DNA of 64,000 bases from an uncultured Acetobacteraceae bacterium (GTDB lineage Bacteria; Pseudomonadota; Alphaproteobacteria; Acetobacterales; Acetobacteraceae), in assembly GCA_946476985.1 (NCBI GenBank), contig CAMKWS010000006.1, forward strand, positions 55,634 through 119,633, read 5' to 3'. The stretch's first letter is position 1. The number at the start of each line of letters is the position of its first letter. Of this stretch, positions 37,653 through 47,901 are shown in pieces. The notes below the pieces were generated by a model. That model was not told where the DNA came from and searched no databases. It saw only the letters and a list, made by a program, of their open reading frames with translations. The position numbers were made by a program, and so were the translations under genes.

Positions 37653-39434
37653 ATGGTTATGAATTCTAGGCTCCGTAGAGGTGAGGCCGTTATCCATAGA
37701 AGCGGTGATGCTACGGGTATGGTTAATAATGATGTAAGATATATATATATTACACGGACGGATGCGACCCCTCCCAATGACCCTGTGGTGGTCGATTTAT
37801 CAACGCTAATGGAGCGTATGGGCCACCCCATTGCCGTTAATGTCCAGAATGGGGCAACGGTCGTTGTGGGGGGGCGTTGGAGCTACATGTGGCCGAAGAG
37901 CAGCTTAAAAATTAATGGTGGGACGGCTCATTTGAGGGGAGATTTAACGGCATATACCGCAGATGATTTAGCCATCACAGTTGGGCCAAGTGGTGGGAAA
38001 ATAACAGTAGATCAGCATAGTCCGTCCAGAATGTTTTTAAAGCGGACGATTCAATTCGTGGATGGACGAGGGCGTATAACATCTAAAATTCCTGAAAATT
38101 TTGTGGTGGATTTCCGCAGTGCTTCATCTGTTGTGGGGACATATTTGCAGGCACGAGATGTGACGTTGATTGGTGATGGTGCAGCCCGAAAGTTGAATTC
38201 AAATGGGCGTATTCTCACAATCAAAGGAGACCCCTTCCACTTAGCGAAGATTGGAAGCCCTATCCCGAAGGGAAGCTTTGTAGGAAGTAAAAAATATATC
38301 TACACATTCACTCAATCAGATGGTCAGGGAGGGGTTATCACCTGTTATCTTTCTGGGAGTGAGGTGAAGGTTCCCGGCGGGCGAGTTTGTGTAGAGGCTC
38401 TCCAGAAGGGTGCGGAGGTCCTTGTGCATGATAGTCGCAATGGATTGGAGCGCCGGGCACGGGTTGTGTGGGTTGGAAAGGGGCGTGTTCATGTACGTCC
38501 ACATTTGCCTGATGATGAGGCCGGGTGGCCTGTAAAGATATTGAGGCACGCTTTAGGGGAGAATATTCCGTATAAAGATATGTGCGTTACAGCAGAGCAT
38601 TGCTTTTTTTTAGGTGGTGTTTTTGTACCCGTACGGATGTTGGTAAATGGGGCCTCTATATTTTACGATAAAACACAGAGCTATTACGATTACTGGCATT
38701 TTGAGACGGAATGTCATGAAATTATAGATGTTGATGGTGCCTTTACAGAGACGTTTCTAAATACGGGGCATGATCATTATTTTGGGGCCTCTGAAGCGGC
38801 TCCAGGCGAGGAATCTGCCCCTCCGAAGAGCTGGGCGACTGATGCCGCCGCCCCTCTTGAGACGCGGCGCGAGGTTATTGAGCCACTATATCGTAGGTTG
38901 AGTGATCGCTCTCAGGCTCTTGGTTTATGTATTCCGCACGATGTTAATGAGGAGATCACGTTTGATCCTGGCCTTGCGCTATGTGATGAGCAAGGTCATC
39001 CGTTTCCATTAAAGGAGCAGCAGGGACATCGTTATTTATTTAGCCTAGATGGTGATGTTGATAGCGTTGTATTGCTGTCACGAACGAGCCGCCCTTGTGA
39101 TGTGATTGGCCCCTATATTGATGACCGGCGCGAGTTAGGTGTTTTAGTTGGAGAGGTGCGTTTATTGCGCGCTGATGGCAGTGCGGAAGGGGTTACTGGT
39201 TTTTTAAGTGCGCCGCAAGCAGAGGGCTGGGATGTTCAAGAGCATGGTCCGTGGCGTTGGATGAATGGTGAGGCGCGGTTGGATCTCCCTACAGGGAGTG
39301 GGGTTGGCGCATGTCTCTCAGTGGAGGTGAAGGCGGGAGGCCCTTATCTAAGAGACGACAAAAATTTGTGGGAAGATGAAGCAGTGCCTGCTCTGCGTGT
39401 TTCACGGGAGGTTGCGTATAGCCATATGGCTTAA
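37653..39434 (+). CDS. Hint-domain protein 2, diverged N-terminus and the same Hint/C-terminal region
   Basis: Translation identical to protein 1 from SDGQGGVITCYLSG to RDDKNLW; N-termini homologous but divergent. Confidence 0.8.
   Translation: MVMNSRLRRGEAVIHRSGDATGMVNNDVRYIYITRTDATPPNDPVVVDLSTLMERMGHPIAVNVQNGATVVVGGRWSYMWPKSSLKINGGTAHLRGDLTAYTADDLAITVGPSGGKITVDQHSPSRMFLKRTIQFVDGRGRITSKIPENFVVDFRSASSVVGTYLQARDVTLIGDGAARKLNSNGRILTIKGDPFHLAKIGSPIPKGSFVGSKKYIYTFTQSDGQGGVITCYLSGSEVKVPGGRVCVEALQKGAEVLVHDSRNGLERRARVVWVGKGRVHVRPHLPDDEAGWPVKILRHALGENIPYKDMCVTAEHCFFLGGVFVPVRMLVNGASIFYDKTQSYYDYWHFETECHEIIDVDGAFTETFLNTGHDHYFGASEAAPGEESAPPKSWATDAAAPLETRREVIEPLYRRLSDRSQALGLCIPHDVNEEITFDPGLALCDEQGHPFPLKEQQGHRYLFSLDGDVDSVVLLSRTSRPCDVIGPYIDDRRELGVLVGEVRLLRADGSAEGVTGFLSAPQAEGWDVQEHGPWRWMNGEARLDLPTGSGVGACLSVEVKAGGPYLRDDKNLWEDEAVPALRVSREVAYSHMA
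38316..39372 (+). repeat. Copy B of ~1,057-bp direct repeat
   Basis: See copy A. Confidence 0.9.
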
Positions 39435-39476
39435 AATGTGGGGCCTATAGAGCGTTAGATAGGGGGGAGAACCACG

Positions 39477-39505
39477 CTTGAAATAAGTGGAGGTAGTCTC
39501 CATAT
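39477..39505 (+). promoter_or_regulatory. RpoH (sigma-32)-type promoter of htpG
   Basis: CTTGAAA-N14-CTCCATAT, 80 bp upstream of the htpG ATG. Confidence 0.65.
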
Positions 39506-39584
39506 CTCACCTTGTCTTGTCGCTGAATGTGCAGATAGGCGAGGAGATATTGACGGGTCTGCATTTGTAGGAGTGCTAAGCGCA

Positions 39585-41456
39585 ATGAGTGAGCGCGAGA
39601 ACACAGCGGAAATGAAACAGCATAGTTTTAGTGCAGAGGTAGGGCAGTTGCTCGATCTCGTTGTGCATTCTCTGTATTCTGACCGTGAAATATTTCTGCG
39701 GGAGTTGGTCGCTAATGCGGCTGATGCGATGGATAAGCGCCGCTTTGAGGCTCTCACAAATGCAGCATTAACCCTGCCAGAGGCGCCGTCTATCCATATC
39801 GTGGCGGATAAAGACGCAAAAACCATTACATTATCTGATGATGGTTTGGGGATGAGCCCTGATGAGCTTACTCAAAACCTCGGCACGATTGCTCGTTCTG
39901 GCACGAAAGCTTTTGGCGAGAAGTTGAGCAACACGAAACCAGAAGAGCGCCCGAGCCTTATTGGGCAGTTTGGTGTTGGTTTTTATTCTGCCTTCATGGT
40001 GGCCGACAAGGTGGATGTGGTCTCTCGTCGTGCGGGTGAAGATGTTGCTGCACGTTGGGTCTCTGAAGGAAAGGGGTCTTATAGCCTTGGGGCGGCAGAA
40101 CGTGCCCAACCGGGGACAGATATTACGCTGCATATCAAAGAAGATGCAGAAGAGTTCCTCGATCCTTGGCGCCTGCGTGGGATTATTCGGAAATGGGCTG
40201 ATCATATCTCTTGGCCTGTTATCCTTCATGAGAAGGATGATGAGGGCAAGGAGAAAGAAGAGACCATTAATGAGGGCACAGCCCTTTGGCTTCGTCCAAA
40301 GTCTGAGATCACATCAGAACAATATACTGAGTTTTATCGTCATGTGGCACGTGCGTTTGACGAGCCATATGCAACATTACATTGGCGTGCTGAAGGCACG
40401 GTGGAGTTTGCCTCCCTCTTGTTCTTACCGGGTGCCCGCCCGATGGACTTTATGGAGCAAAGCAGCCGTGAGAGTCGGATTCATCTACATGTAAGGCGGA
40501 TGTTCATCACTGATGAAGCGAACCTCGTGCCAAACTGGTTGAGGTTTGTACAAGGTGTGGTTGATACAGAAGACCTACCATTGAATGTCTCTCGTGAGAT
40601 GCTTCAGGCTACGCCTGTGCTTGCGCGGATCCGCAAAGCAGTGACCCGCCGCGTGGTGAGTGAAATTAAAAAGCGTGCTCAAGAAGGTGGTGAGAGCTTC
40701 ACTAGTTTCTGGAATAACTTTGGTCTCGTTATTAAAGAGGGGCTATGGGAAGATTCTGAGCACCGGCAGGAAATTGCAGAATTTGCTCGTTTCCACTCCA
40801 CCAATGGTGATGAGTTGATCACATTGGATGAATATATCAGCCGGATGAAGCCAGAGCAGGAGACGGTTTATTATCTTGTTGGGGATAATTTAAGTGCCTT
40901 GAAGGCATCAGCACAGCTGGAAGGGTTCCGCTCTCGTGGGATTGAGGTGCTGTTGCTGACAGATGCAGTGGATAGCTTCTGGCCAGATCGTTTACATTCT
41001 TACAAAGATAAAACCTTCCGTTCTGTTGTGCAGGCGCATGGGGATCTTGAGAAATTCGCTCCAGAGACAGAAGAACAAGGTGAGCCAGCTAATGTTGAGA
41101 AGCTGACACCTGTTTTGAAGGAAGCTTTGGGTGATGCAGTAAAGGATGTCCGTAGCACTGTAAGGTTAACAGGTAGTGCCGTTGTGATCACTGCTGAGGG
41201 TGGACCAGACCTTGCTATGCAGCGCTTAATGCGTCGTTCTGGGCAGGATATGCCTGCATTGCCTCCTGTGTTGGAAATTAACCCACGGCATCCATTAATT
41301 CGTGCCTTGGCTGAACGGGTTGAGAAAGGGGAGAGTGTGGATGAGCATGCTCGTATCTTGCTTGACCTAGCGCGTGTACAAGAAGGCGAAGCCCTGCCTG
41401 ATCCAAGTGGTTTTGCGCGCACATTGGCTAGCCTGCTCGCAGGGGCTGCTGCATAG
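39585..41456 (+). CDS. htpG: Molecular chaperone HtpG (Hsp90)
   Basis: [67 protein letters not shown]. Confidence 0.97.
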   Translation: MSERENTAEMKQHSFSAEVGQLLDLVVHSLYSDREIFLRELVANAADAMDKRRFEALTNAALTLPEAPSIHIVADKDAKTITLSDDGLGMSPDELTQNLGTIARSGTKAFGEKLSNTKPEERPSLIGQFGVGFYSAFMVADKVDVVSRRAGEDVAARWVSEGKGSYSLGAAERAQPGTDITLHIKEDAEEFLDPWRLRGIIRKWADHISWPVILHEKDDEGKEKEETINEGTALWLRPKSEITSEQYTEFYRHVARAFDEPYATLHWRAEGTVEFASLLFLPGARPMDFMEQSSRESRIHLHVRRMFITDEANLVPNWLRFVQGVVDTEDLPLNVSREMLQATPVLARIRKAVTRRVVSEIKKRAQEGGESFTSFWNNFGLVIKEGLWEDSEHRQEIAEFARFHSTNGDELITLDEYISRMKPEQETVYYLVGDNLSALKASAQLEGFRSRGIEVLLLTDAVDSFWPDRLHSYKDKTFRSVVQAHGDLEKFAPETEEQGEPANVEKLTPVLKEALGDAVKDVRSTVRLTGSAVVITAEGGPDLAMQRLMRRSGQDMPALPPVLEINPRHPLIRALAERVEKGESVDEHARILLDLARVQEGEALPDPSGFARTLASLLAGAAA

Positions 41457-41494
41457 TAACGTACTCGGCTGTTAGCCGTGAACGATATATGAAT

Positions 41495-41531
41495 AAGAGG
41501 GAGGATATCGGAAAGATATCCTCCCTCTTTT
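41495..41531. terminator. Strong hairpin terminator after htpG
   Basis: Perfect 15-bp stem AAGAGGGAGGATATC-GGAAA-GATATCCTCCCTCTT + TT. Confidence 0.9.
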
Positions 41532-41553
41532 CGTATGCTTCTATATTTTGCGT

Positions 41554-42054
41554 TTATTCTACATCCAGGAGAGAGGGGAGAACCTCTTTTAAACTGCGGG
41601 ATGCATTTTTGCTATTTTGACGCAGAGTAGCGAGAGTAGCGGCGTCTTCTGAGAGAGACAGTTTTTCTGCTAAGAGAATAAGCAGTGCTAGGGATGTTCG
41701 TAGGCGGGCAATATAGCCTGCAATATCCAGCATTGCGCCAAGAAGATGAGGGTGAACTTCCCCGGTAGGAAAGCAGGACACAACCGTATTGAGAATTGTT
41801 GAGACGGTATTATGTTCATGATGAGGGGGCTCACCATGTTGTTGGAGCAATTGATTAACCTGCCGTTCTTGTTGGCGGTTTTGCTCCAAGATAGTGGTGA
41901 TCCAATGTTGGAGCGCCGTTGGTGCTTCAGGACGGCTTAGGAGCTCTAAAAGCCCTTCGCGTAACGTGCCGATAAGAAGCATATGGTTATGCAGGCGCTC
42001 TAAATATGTTGCGTGGACAGGGTGTGTCTCTACAGGGGGGCGTGGCACCAGCAT
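41554..42054 (-). CDS. Hypothetical helical protein (possibly ferritin-like)
   Basis: 166-aa helical ORF; no secure family. Confidence 0.5.
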   Translation of the reverse strand: MLVPRPPVETHPVHATYLERLHNHMLLIGTLREGLLELLSRPEAPTALQHWITTILEQNRQQERQVNQLLQQHGEPPHHEHNTVSTILNTVVSCFPTGEVHPHLLGAMLDIAGYIARLRTSLALLILLAEKLSLSEDAATLATLRQNSKNASRSLKEVLPSLLDVE

Positions 42055-42181
42055 CTCCGTGGAGGGAAGGCCCTAAAAGGGGGAAAGGGAATATAAGACC
42101 AACCCTACAGGAAATTACTCATGGCAGGAATATATATCCCCTTAGCTGTGTGCATGGCAGATGAGAAAGTGCTGTATAGCC

Positions 42182-43159
42182 TTATATGTCATCCTGTGAG
42201 AGTGGGCGACTGGCATAGCGCCGAGCCATAACCGTGCAGACAAAAAGTTGGAGTTGGTGGAAGACCATAAGAGGGATCACAATAATCCCTGCCCCGCCGG
42301 GAAAGATAATGCTGGCCATTGGCACGCCAGAAGCGAGGGATTTTTTGGAGCCGCAAAATTGAAGGGTAATATTATCCTCAAGCTTTTGGCCCATTAGCCT
42401 ACCTAGGAGATAGCTCGTGCTTAAAGCAAGGGCGAGTAGGATTGTATCGATAACGACAATCCCAAGGAGGGTCATCGCAGGGACACGCTGCCATAGCCCT
42501 TGCAGCACAGCCGAGCTAAATGCGGCATAGACCAGCACAATAATAGAGCCACGATCAGTAAAAGAGATGAGAATTTTATGGCGCTGTACGATCGGGCCGA
42601 GCCAAGGCTGTAAGATTTGCCCTGCAATAAAGGGAAGGAGAAGTTCGCGAGCAACATCGATCACCGTTTGTAGGCCGCTGCCTCCTTCGCCATGGTGAAA
42701 GAAAAGACCACTGAGAAGAGGGGTAAGGATAATCCCCAGAATGTTTGAGATTGTTGCAGCACAAATAGAGGCAGGCACATTACCGCGTGCGATGGATGTT
42801 AGGGCAATGGAGGATTGTACTGTAGAGGGCAAACAACAGAGAAATAACACTCCGGACCAAACGGTAGAGCCTAAAAAGCCAGAAGGGGATATGAGAAGAG
42901 CCAGTCCGTAAAGCCCTATCCCCAGTAAGGGGAAGATACCAAAGCTGACAAGTAATGTACTGCCTTGGAGTTTCCAGTTGCGGATGCTTTCAAACAAAGC
43001 GCTACGGCGTAATTTAGCCCCTTGGAAGAAGAACATGAGCATCACGAGTAAGGAGGTTAAGCGTGAAAGCCATGGTTGCCACGTTGTGGGGCAAGGCGCC
43101 AGAGAGGCGATCAGAATGGCAGCAAGCAAGCTCATGAGAAAGGGGTCAGGGCGTTTCAC
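42182..43159 (-). CDS. Bile acid:sodium symporter-like (SBF/YfeH) membrane protein
   Basis: LVMLMFFFQGAKL, LPSTVQSSIALTSIARGNVPASICAATISNILGI, CGSKKSLASGVPMA. Confidence 0.88.
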   Translation of the reverse strand: MKRPDPFLMSLLAAILIASLAPCPTTWQPWLSRLTSLLVMLMFFFQGAKLRRSALFESIRNWKLQGSTLLVSFGIFPLLGIGLYGLALLISPSGFLGSTVWSGVLFLCCLPSTVQSSIALTSIARGNVPASICAATISNILGIILTPLLSGLFFHHGEGGSGLQTVIDVARELLLPFIAGQILQPWLGPIVQRHKILISFTDRGSIIVLVYAAFSSAVLQGLWQRVPAMTLLGIVVIDTILLALALSTSYLLGRLMGQKLEDNITLQFCGSKKSLASGVPMASIIFPGGAGIIVIPLMVFHQLQLFVCTVMARRYASRPLSQDDI

Positions 43160-43403
43160 GAAAAGAGGTATCCTGCAGGGGTTACGTTAGGACTATATGT
43201 AACGACAAAGTGATATTGTGTCAGCTTTATATGCTGCGCTTTCTAGAGGAGGAAAGAGCCTCATGATAGGCAGTTTATAAAGGATTTTTTAATCTCACAC
43301 AGTAAGAGCAAGTAGCCTGTAACGCATCTTGCAAAAGAGGACTGGATATAGTCACATTCATTAATATTCTTTTGATAACTTCTAAAAAGAAGGGCGGGCT
43401 GTC

Positions 43404-45305
43404 ATGGCGGTGAAGCGGCGCAAGGTTTTAGGGTCTTTGATAGCGGTGGGTGCTTTATTGGGGCCACGGGCACGGGCTGAGAGCACAAGCAGCGGATCGA
43501 GTGCGCCGCCACAGCCCAATAATGCCCACGCCGAGCCGGGGAATGCGGCCGCCCCTGTACCAGTAAAGGTGACGCAGACAGCGGCAGATTTACAATATCG
43601 CCCTAAGGTTCATTTCTCACCGCCTGTTGGGTTTATGAATGACCCTAACGGCTTGGTGTTTGATGGGCGATATTACCATCTTTATTATCAGCATAATCCT
43701 TTTGGGCCTTATGCAGGGCATGTGCATTGGGGCCATGCGGTAAGTACGGATCTCTATAATTGGGAAGATCTGCCTATTGCTATCCGTGAGACGGAAGCTG
43801 GTGAGGCGTATAGCGGTTGCGTTGTGCTGGATCGTGATAATATTTCAGGTTTGTTTCCACCTCGCACGCAAGAAAAGCCACAGCCTGGTTCAGTAGAGAC
43901 AGCCGCGCAGAAGCTGGCACAGCGATATGATACTTCCGATATTTCACCTGCTGAGCAGTTAAATCATGCGATTGATCACCAAGCGCAAAATTTATTGAAA
44001 CAAAAACCGCAAGATACAGCTTTGCTTGATGGTGTGAAGGAAGACCCCGTATCTAAGTCTGTCGCTCCTGTGCCAATGGCGCCAGCTTTACCGCCGATGG
44101 ATGGCGGCTTGGTAGCTATTTACACGCGTGCATCCCCCCAACGGCAAACGCAGTATATCGCATGGAGCCCCGATGGTGGGCAGACCTATCATGATTATGA
44201 AGGGAACCCGGTGTTAGATATCGGGCATAACTCCTTTCGTGATCCGAACGTGATTTGGCATGCTCCGAGCAGTAAATGGGTGATGTCTGTCGTGCGGGCG
44301 CGTGAGCATAAGGTTTCATTTTATGGCTCATTCGACCTGAAACATTGGATGCATCTGAGCGATTTTGGGCCCGCTGGTATTATTGGTGTTGATTATGAAT
44401 GCCCAGCCCTTGTTGAAGTGGATGTTGAGGGAGACGGCGCAGATGAAAAGCGTTGGGTGTTGTTTGTCTCTATCAATCCTGGTGGTCCGCAGGGCGGCAG
44501 CATAACGCAATATTTTGTTGGGCATTTTGATGGTGAACGCTTCCAGCCGGAAGATACCGCTGTGGGGCTGACGGATTGGGCAAAAGATAGTTACGCTCTG
44601 CAACCTTATAGTAATATGCCTGGTAACCAGACAGTGTACATTGCGTGGCTAGATAATTGGCAGTATTGTGAGGAACTCCCCAATAAAAGCTGGCGTGGGG
44701 TTATGACCGTGCCACGTAAAGTAACGCTGCGGCGTGATGAGGCGGGGTGGCTGCGTATTGTTCAAATGCCATACAAGCTAGAAGCATTGCGCGGGCGTGC
44801 GCTGCCAATCACGCTTTCTCGTTTGGAAACACAAAGTAGTCGTCAGTTTACTATTCCCTCAACAGAGGCCATTGAGATTGAACTTGATGTTTCTCTTGAA
44901 GAACGAGCAAGCATGTTACCAGATGGCGACCAAGGCCGTTCTGGGCGTTTTGCAATTGTTTTTTCTAACCGTCAGGGAGAGAGCCTGAGTATTGGGTTTG
45001 ATGCTTTCTCAAGCCAGATGTGGCTTGATAGAAGCAATCTTCACGGTTTTAATCATCCGTTCTTTACGGGCAGTTTCTCTACGGCCTTAGTGCCAGGGAG
45101 CCGTCGTTTTAAGGTGAAAGTGATTCTAGACGCTTGTGCGCTGGAGATCTTTGCAAATGATGGCATGTCTGTTGGCACTGCATTGATTTACCCAGCAAAC
45201 CCGTTGGAGACATTGAGCATTCAAGTAACCAATGCAGCAGCGGTCATTAATCATCTTGCCGTTTATCCATTACGGCAGACGGTTACACGGTTGGATAGCA
45301 ATTAA
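43404..45305 (+). CDS. Glycoside hydrolase family 32 (levanase/fructan hydrolase-like), predicted exported
   Basis: HFSPPVGFMNDPNGLVFDGRYYHLYYQHNP, FRDPNVIWH, YECPALVEVD; RRKVLGSLIAVGALLG Tat-like leader. Confidence 0.92.
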   Translation: MAVKRRKVLGSLIAVGALLGPRARAESTSSGSSAPPQPNNAHAEPGNAAAPVPVKVTQTAADLQYRPKVHFSPPVGFMNDPNGLVFDGRYYHLYYQHNPFGPYAGHVHWGHAVSTDLYNWEDLPIAIRETEAGEAYSGCVVLDRDNISGLFPPRTQEKPQPGSVETAAQKLAQRYDTSDISPAEQLNHAIDHQAQNLLKQKPQDTALLDGVKEDPVSKSVAPVPMAPALPPMDGGLVAIYTRASPQRQTQYIAWSPDGGQTYHDYEGNPVLDIGHNSFRDPNVIWHAPSSKWVMSVVRAREHKVSFYGSFDLKHWMHLSDFGPAGIIGVDYECPALVEVDVEGDGADEKRWVLFVSINPGGPQGGSITQYFVGHFDGERFQPEDTAVGLTDWAKDSYALQPYSNMPGNQTVYIAWLDNWQYCEELPNKSWRGVMTVPRKVTLRRDEAGWLRIVQMPYKLEALRGRALPITLSRLETQSSRQFTIPSTEAIEIELDVSLEERASMLPDGDQGRSGRFAIVFSNRQGESLSIGFDAFSSQMWLDRSNLHGFNHPFFTGSFSTALVPGSRRFKVKVILDACALEIFANDGMSVGTALIYPANPLETLSIQVTNAAAVINHLAVYPLRQTVTRLDSN

Positions 45306-45330
45306 CAGCGTGTGTAAGATGTAAAAGAAG

Positions 45331-45355
45331 AAGGGGGCTCACAGCCCCCTTTTTA
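45331..45355 (+). terminator. Rho-independent terminator after the GH32 gene
   Basis: AAGGGGGCT-CAC-AGCCCCCTT + TTTT. Confidence 0.85.
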
Positions 45356-45472
45356 TTGAGGGTATCGTGGGCAATGCGAGCATAGGTATATGCTCATACA
45401 TACTATGCCAGAGATAGCTCTGCACACGCTGAACGCTGAGAATATATTTCAATTTTTAAGGGAGATATAAAA

Positions 45473-45548
45473 TGGTGCCCAAGGGCGGGATCGAACCACC
45501 GACACTGCGATTTTCAGTCGCATGCTCTACCAACTGAGCTACTTGGGC
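45473..45548 (-). tRNA. tRNA-Phe (anticodon GAA), CCA encoded
   Basis: Reverse complement GCCCAAGTAGCTCAGTTGGTAGAGCATGCGACTGAAAATCGCAGTGTCGGTGGTTCGATCCCGCCCTTGGGCACCA. Confidence 0.95.
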
Positions 45549-45662
45549 ACCGAAGGCTGCGTATAACCACGCGGCCATGGAGAGGGGTTTACCCTATGCG
45601 GAGTGAGGGATCAACCCTTTTCCCAAAAGAAATCTCTCTAAAACTAGATGGGGTAGGGGCTT

Positions 45663-45851
45663 TTACTCGTATGAGGAAGGTGTGTGTTTGTTTGTCTCGT
45701 TGGGAGAGGTCTCTGGCTCGTTATCTTGGCGGAAGGACGGCACACGATAATGGCCAGTAAACCAACGGCCGAGATCTATATCTGCACAATGTTTTGAACA
45801 GAATGGTCGGAAGGCGGGGTCTGTTTCTTTGTTGCAAATGGGGCAGCTCAT
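45663..45851 (-). CDS. yacG: DNA gyrase inhibitor YacG (zinc-binding)
   Basis: MSCPICNKETDPAFRPFCSKHCADIDLGRWFTGHYRVP. Confidence 0.88.
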   Translation of the reverse strand: MSCPICNKETDPAFRPFCSKHCADIDLGRWFTGHYRVPSFRQDNEPETSPNETNKHTPSSYE

Positions 45852-46909
45852 GAAAGACTCCAGCAAGATGTGGGCGAGAGAGGACGGCATTGTAAGGTGA
45901 GTTTACGCCCCGTCTCGTAATGAAAATCATCTAAAGCAGATAGATCATTTTCTAAAGCATGAATGATCGCAGGTGGGGCAGAAAGCTGCGCACCAGTGAG
46001 ACCCTCAGCGAGGATCTGGTGGAGAATCGCGAGTGCTTGCCCGTGGGGGGAGGTGTAATGTTCATGCAAAGCTGCACGCCGCCGGGGGCGGGTGATTTCG
46101 AGTAATCCAGAGGGGGTAATGCCCAATATGCGGGGAGCGAGAGGGTCGTCTTCTTGTGCGTTGGCTTTTTCTAGAAAAGGCACAAGAGCAGGGCGCTTAT
46201 TGCTTTTTACGCCAGCAGGGTCGATCAAGATTGTACCAGAGAGATTGCGAAGGCGTATTTGTCGGAGCAACGCAGGGAAACACGCCACATTTGTAGCAAA
46301 GTCTGGTTGGCTGGCGCTATCGAGGTCAATAGCCGTAAGGGCTGGGGTTGGGGTGATATGCGCTTTAAGGGGGGAAAGTTCCGCCTCGGCGGAGAGGAGT
46401 GCTGCCCATTCAGCTTCTAATGTTTCATCAAAGCTTTGGGGAACACGTTGTATGCGGGGGCGCAGATATGCCGGGAGAGACGCTGCCAAGCGCGCACTAT
46501 CCAGCAAGATAGGAGCATCTTTGTAGCGCTGAGCCATTTCTTCTAACGGCGTTGGTCCGGGGGAAAGGCGTCGCGGTGCGATGCCGAGCTCACTGCCCTG
46601 AGGGAGAGGGTGTAGCTTGAGCCGTACTCCCTTGCCATTTTGCGCCCCGCGGATGATCCGGGCACAGACAAGGCTTCCTTCGGGGGGGAGTTTTTTGCCT
46701 GTTAGAAAGCCTGTGAGGGGAGAGGGGGCTGCAAGTTCAACAAAGGCGCCACCAAGAGTAGGGGAGTGTGTTGTGATACGCGCAACATGCACATCCCCCC
46801 AGCCATCAGGTTTACCGGGTAGCCAGAGAGCAGCGTCAAGCAGTTCATCATCTTTTAAAAGAGCGATGCGAACTTCACCCGGTGCAAAGGAGAGGCGAAT
46901 CTCCATCAT
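45848..46909 (-). CDS. Ribonuclease E/G family protein
   Basis: GDVHVARITTHSPTLGGAFVEL, IDLDSASQ, GTILIDPAGVKS, GITPSGLLEITRPRRR. Confidence 0.85.
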   Translation of the reverse strand: MMEIRLSFAPGEVRIALLKDDELLDAALWLPGKPDGWGDVHVARITTHSPTLGGAFVELAAPSPLTGFLTGKKLPPEGSLVCARIIRGAQNGKGVRLKLHPLPQGSELGIAPRRLSPGPTPLEEMAQRYKDAPILLDSARLAASLPAYLRPRIQRVPQSFDETLEAEWAALLSAEAELSPLKAHITPTPALTAIDLDSASQPDFATNVACFPALLRQIRLRNLSGTILIDPAGVKSNKRPALVPFLEKANAQEDDPLAPRILGITPSGLLEITRPRRRAALHEHYTSPHGQALAILHQILAEGLTGAQLSAPPAIIHALENDLSALDDFHYETGRKLTLQCRPLSPTSCWSLS

Positions 46910-47530
46910 TTATGCCAGCCAGTGCTGCCCAGCAGGGAGAGGTTGCCCACGGAGGAGTTGGGCCATTTCAAATAAGGGGAGGCCAATAACACCAGAAGGG
47001 CTCCCTCCGATTTGGCGAATAAAGGCAGCCGCATAGCCCTGGAGAGCATATCCCCCAGCTTTACCCTGCCAATCACCTTGGGAGATAAGGCTTTCTATTT
47101 GTTGTGGGCTTAGGCGGTTAAAGGTAACGTGGCTCTCTACCAAGCGTTCGCAGAAGTGACCACTCTCCCATTCTGCTGTTGGGTGGCAGACGATGGATGT
47201 AATCACCTTATGGCGACGGCCAGAAAGAAGCTTTAAGCAAGAGCGAGCAGTTGTTTCATCTTCCGCTTTAGGGAGAATCCGCCTGCCGGCAGCAACAACC
47301 GTATCCGCTCCGATAATCAGTGCGGGTTTCCCATAATTTTGGGCGATATGTGCCGCCTTTGCACGCGCCATGCGGAGAGCATAAGGACGTGGGAGCTCAC
47401 CAGGATGCGGTGTCTCATCTATATTGGCGGGGAGGACGGCATCAGGCTCTAGGCCGATCTGCCGTAGTAAGTCGATACGGCGCGGCGAAGCGGAGGCCAG
47501 CACAAGGGCTGGCCGGGCTGATGCGGTCAT
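46910..47530 (-). CDS. Maf family nucleotide pyrophosphatase (paralog 2)
   Basis: LVLASASPRRIDLLRQIGLEPD, IIGADTVVAAGRRILPKAED, GKAGGYALQGYAAAFI. Confidence 0.93.
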   Translation of the reverse strand: MTASARPALVLASASPRRIDLLRQIGLEPDAVLPANIDETPHPGELPRPYALRMARAKAAHIAQNYGKPALIIGADTVVAAGRRILPKAEDETTARSCLKLLSGRRHKVITSIVCHPTAEWESGHFCERLVESHVTFNRLSPQQIESLISQGDWQGKAGGYALQGYAAAFIRQIGGSPSGVIGLPLFEMAQLLRGQPLPAGQHWLA

Positions 47531-47569
47531 AGCTGAAGTTGCGATGATGGTCGCTCCGCTAGTAGGAGA

Positions 47570-47788
47570 TTACTTAAAGCGGAAGGTAATACGGCCCTTG
47601 CTGAGGTCGTATGGCGTCATTTCAACATTGACCCGATCCCCTGCAAGAACGCGAATGCGGTTTTTACGCATTTTACCGCTCGTGTGGGCAAGGATGGTAT
47701 GTTCGTTATCCAGCGTAACACGGAACATGGCGTTGGGCAGAAGTTCAGTCACCGTGCCGGTGAACTCAATCAGGTCTTCTTTAGGCAT
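47570..47788 (-). CDS. infA: Translation initiation factor IF-1
   Basis: [72 protein letters not shown]. Confidence 0.97.
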   Translation of the reverse strand: MPKEDLIEFTGTVTELLPNAMFRVTLDNEHTILAHTSGKMRKNRIRVLAGDRVNVEMTPYDLSKGRITFRFK

Positions 47789-47901
47789 GAATATCCCTGT
47801 AGGAAGTAAAAGATAAAACGTAAGCCATAGAGCGCTGTAAGTAATATGCACCCCATTTGTGGCAATAGCGGCGCATTATGTGCGTGTAGAGAGGGGAAAC
47901 G

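Noticed and set aside
36377-39372. Direct repeat considered as a mobile element or IS pair
   Set aside because: No transposase, terminal inverted repeats or target duplications visible; the repeat coincides with a coding domain, so gene conversion/duplication is simpler.
39409-39424. TGTTTCACGGGAGGTT as parS
   Set aside because: Right half diverges (GGAGGTT versus TGAAACA).
40000-41422. Several plus- and minus-strand ORFs over htpG
   Set aside because: Overlap a highly conserved htpG frame; no independent start signals.
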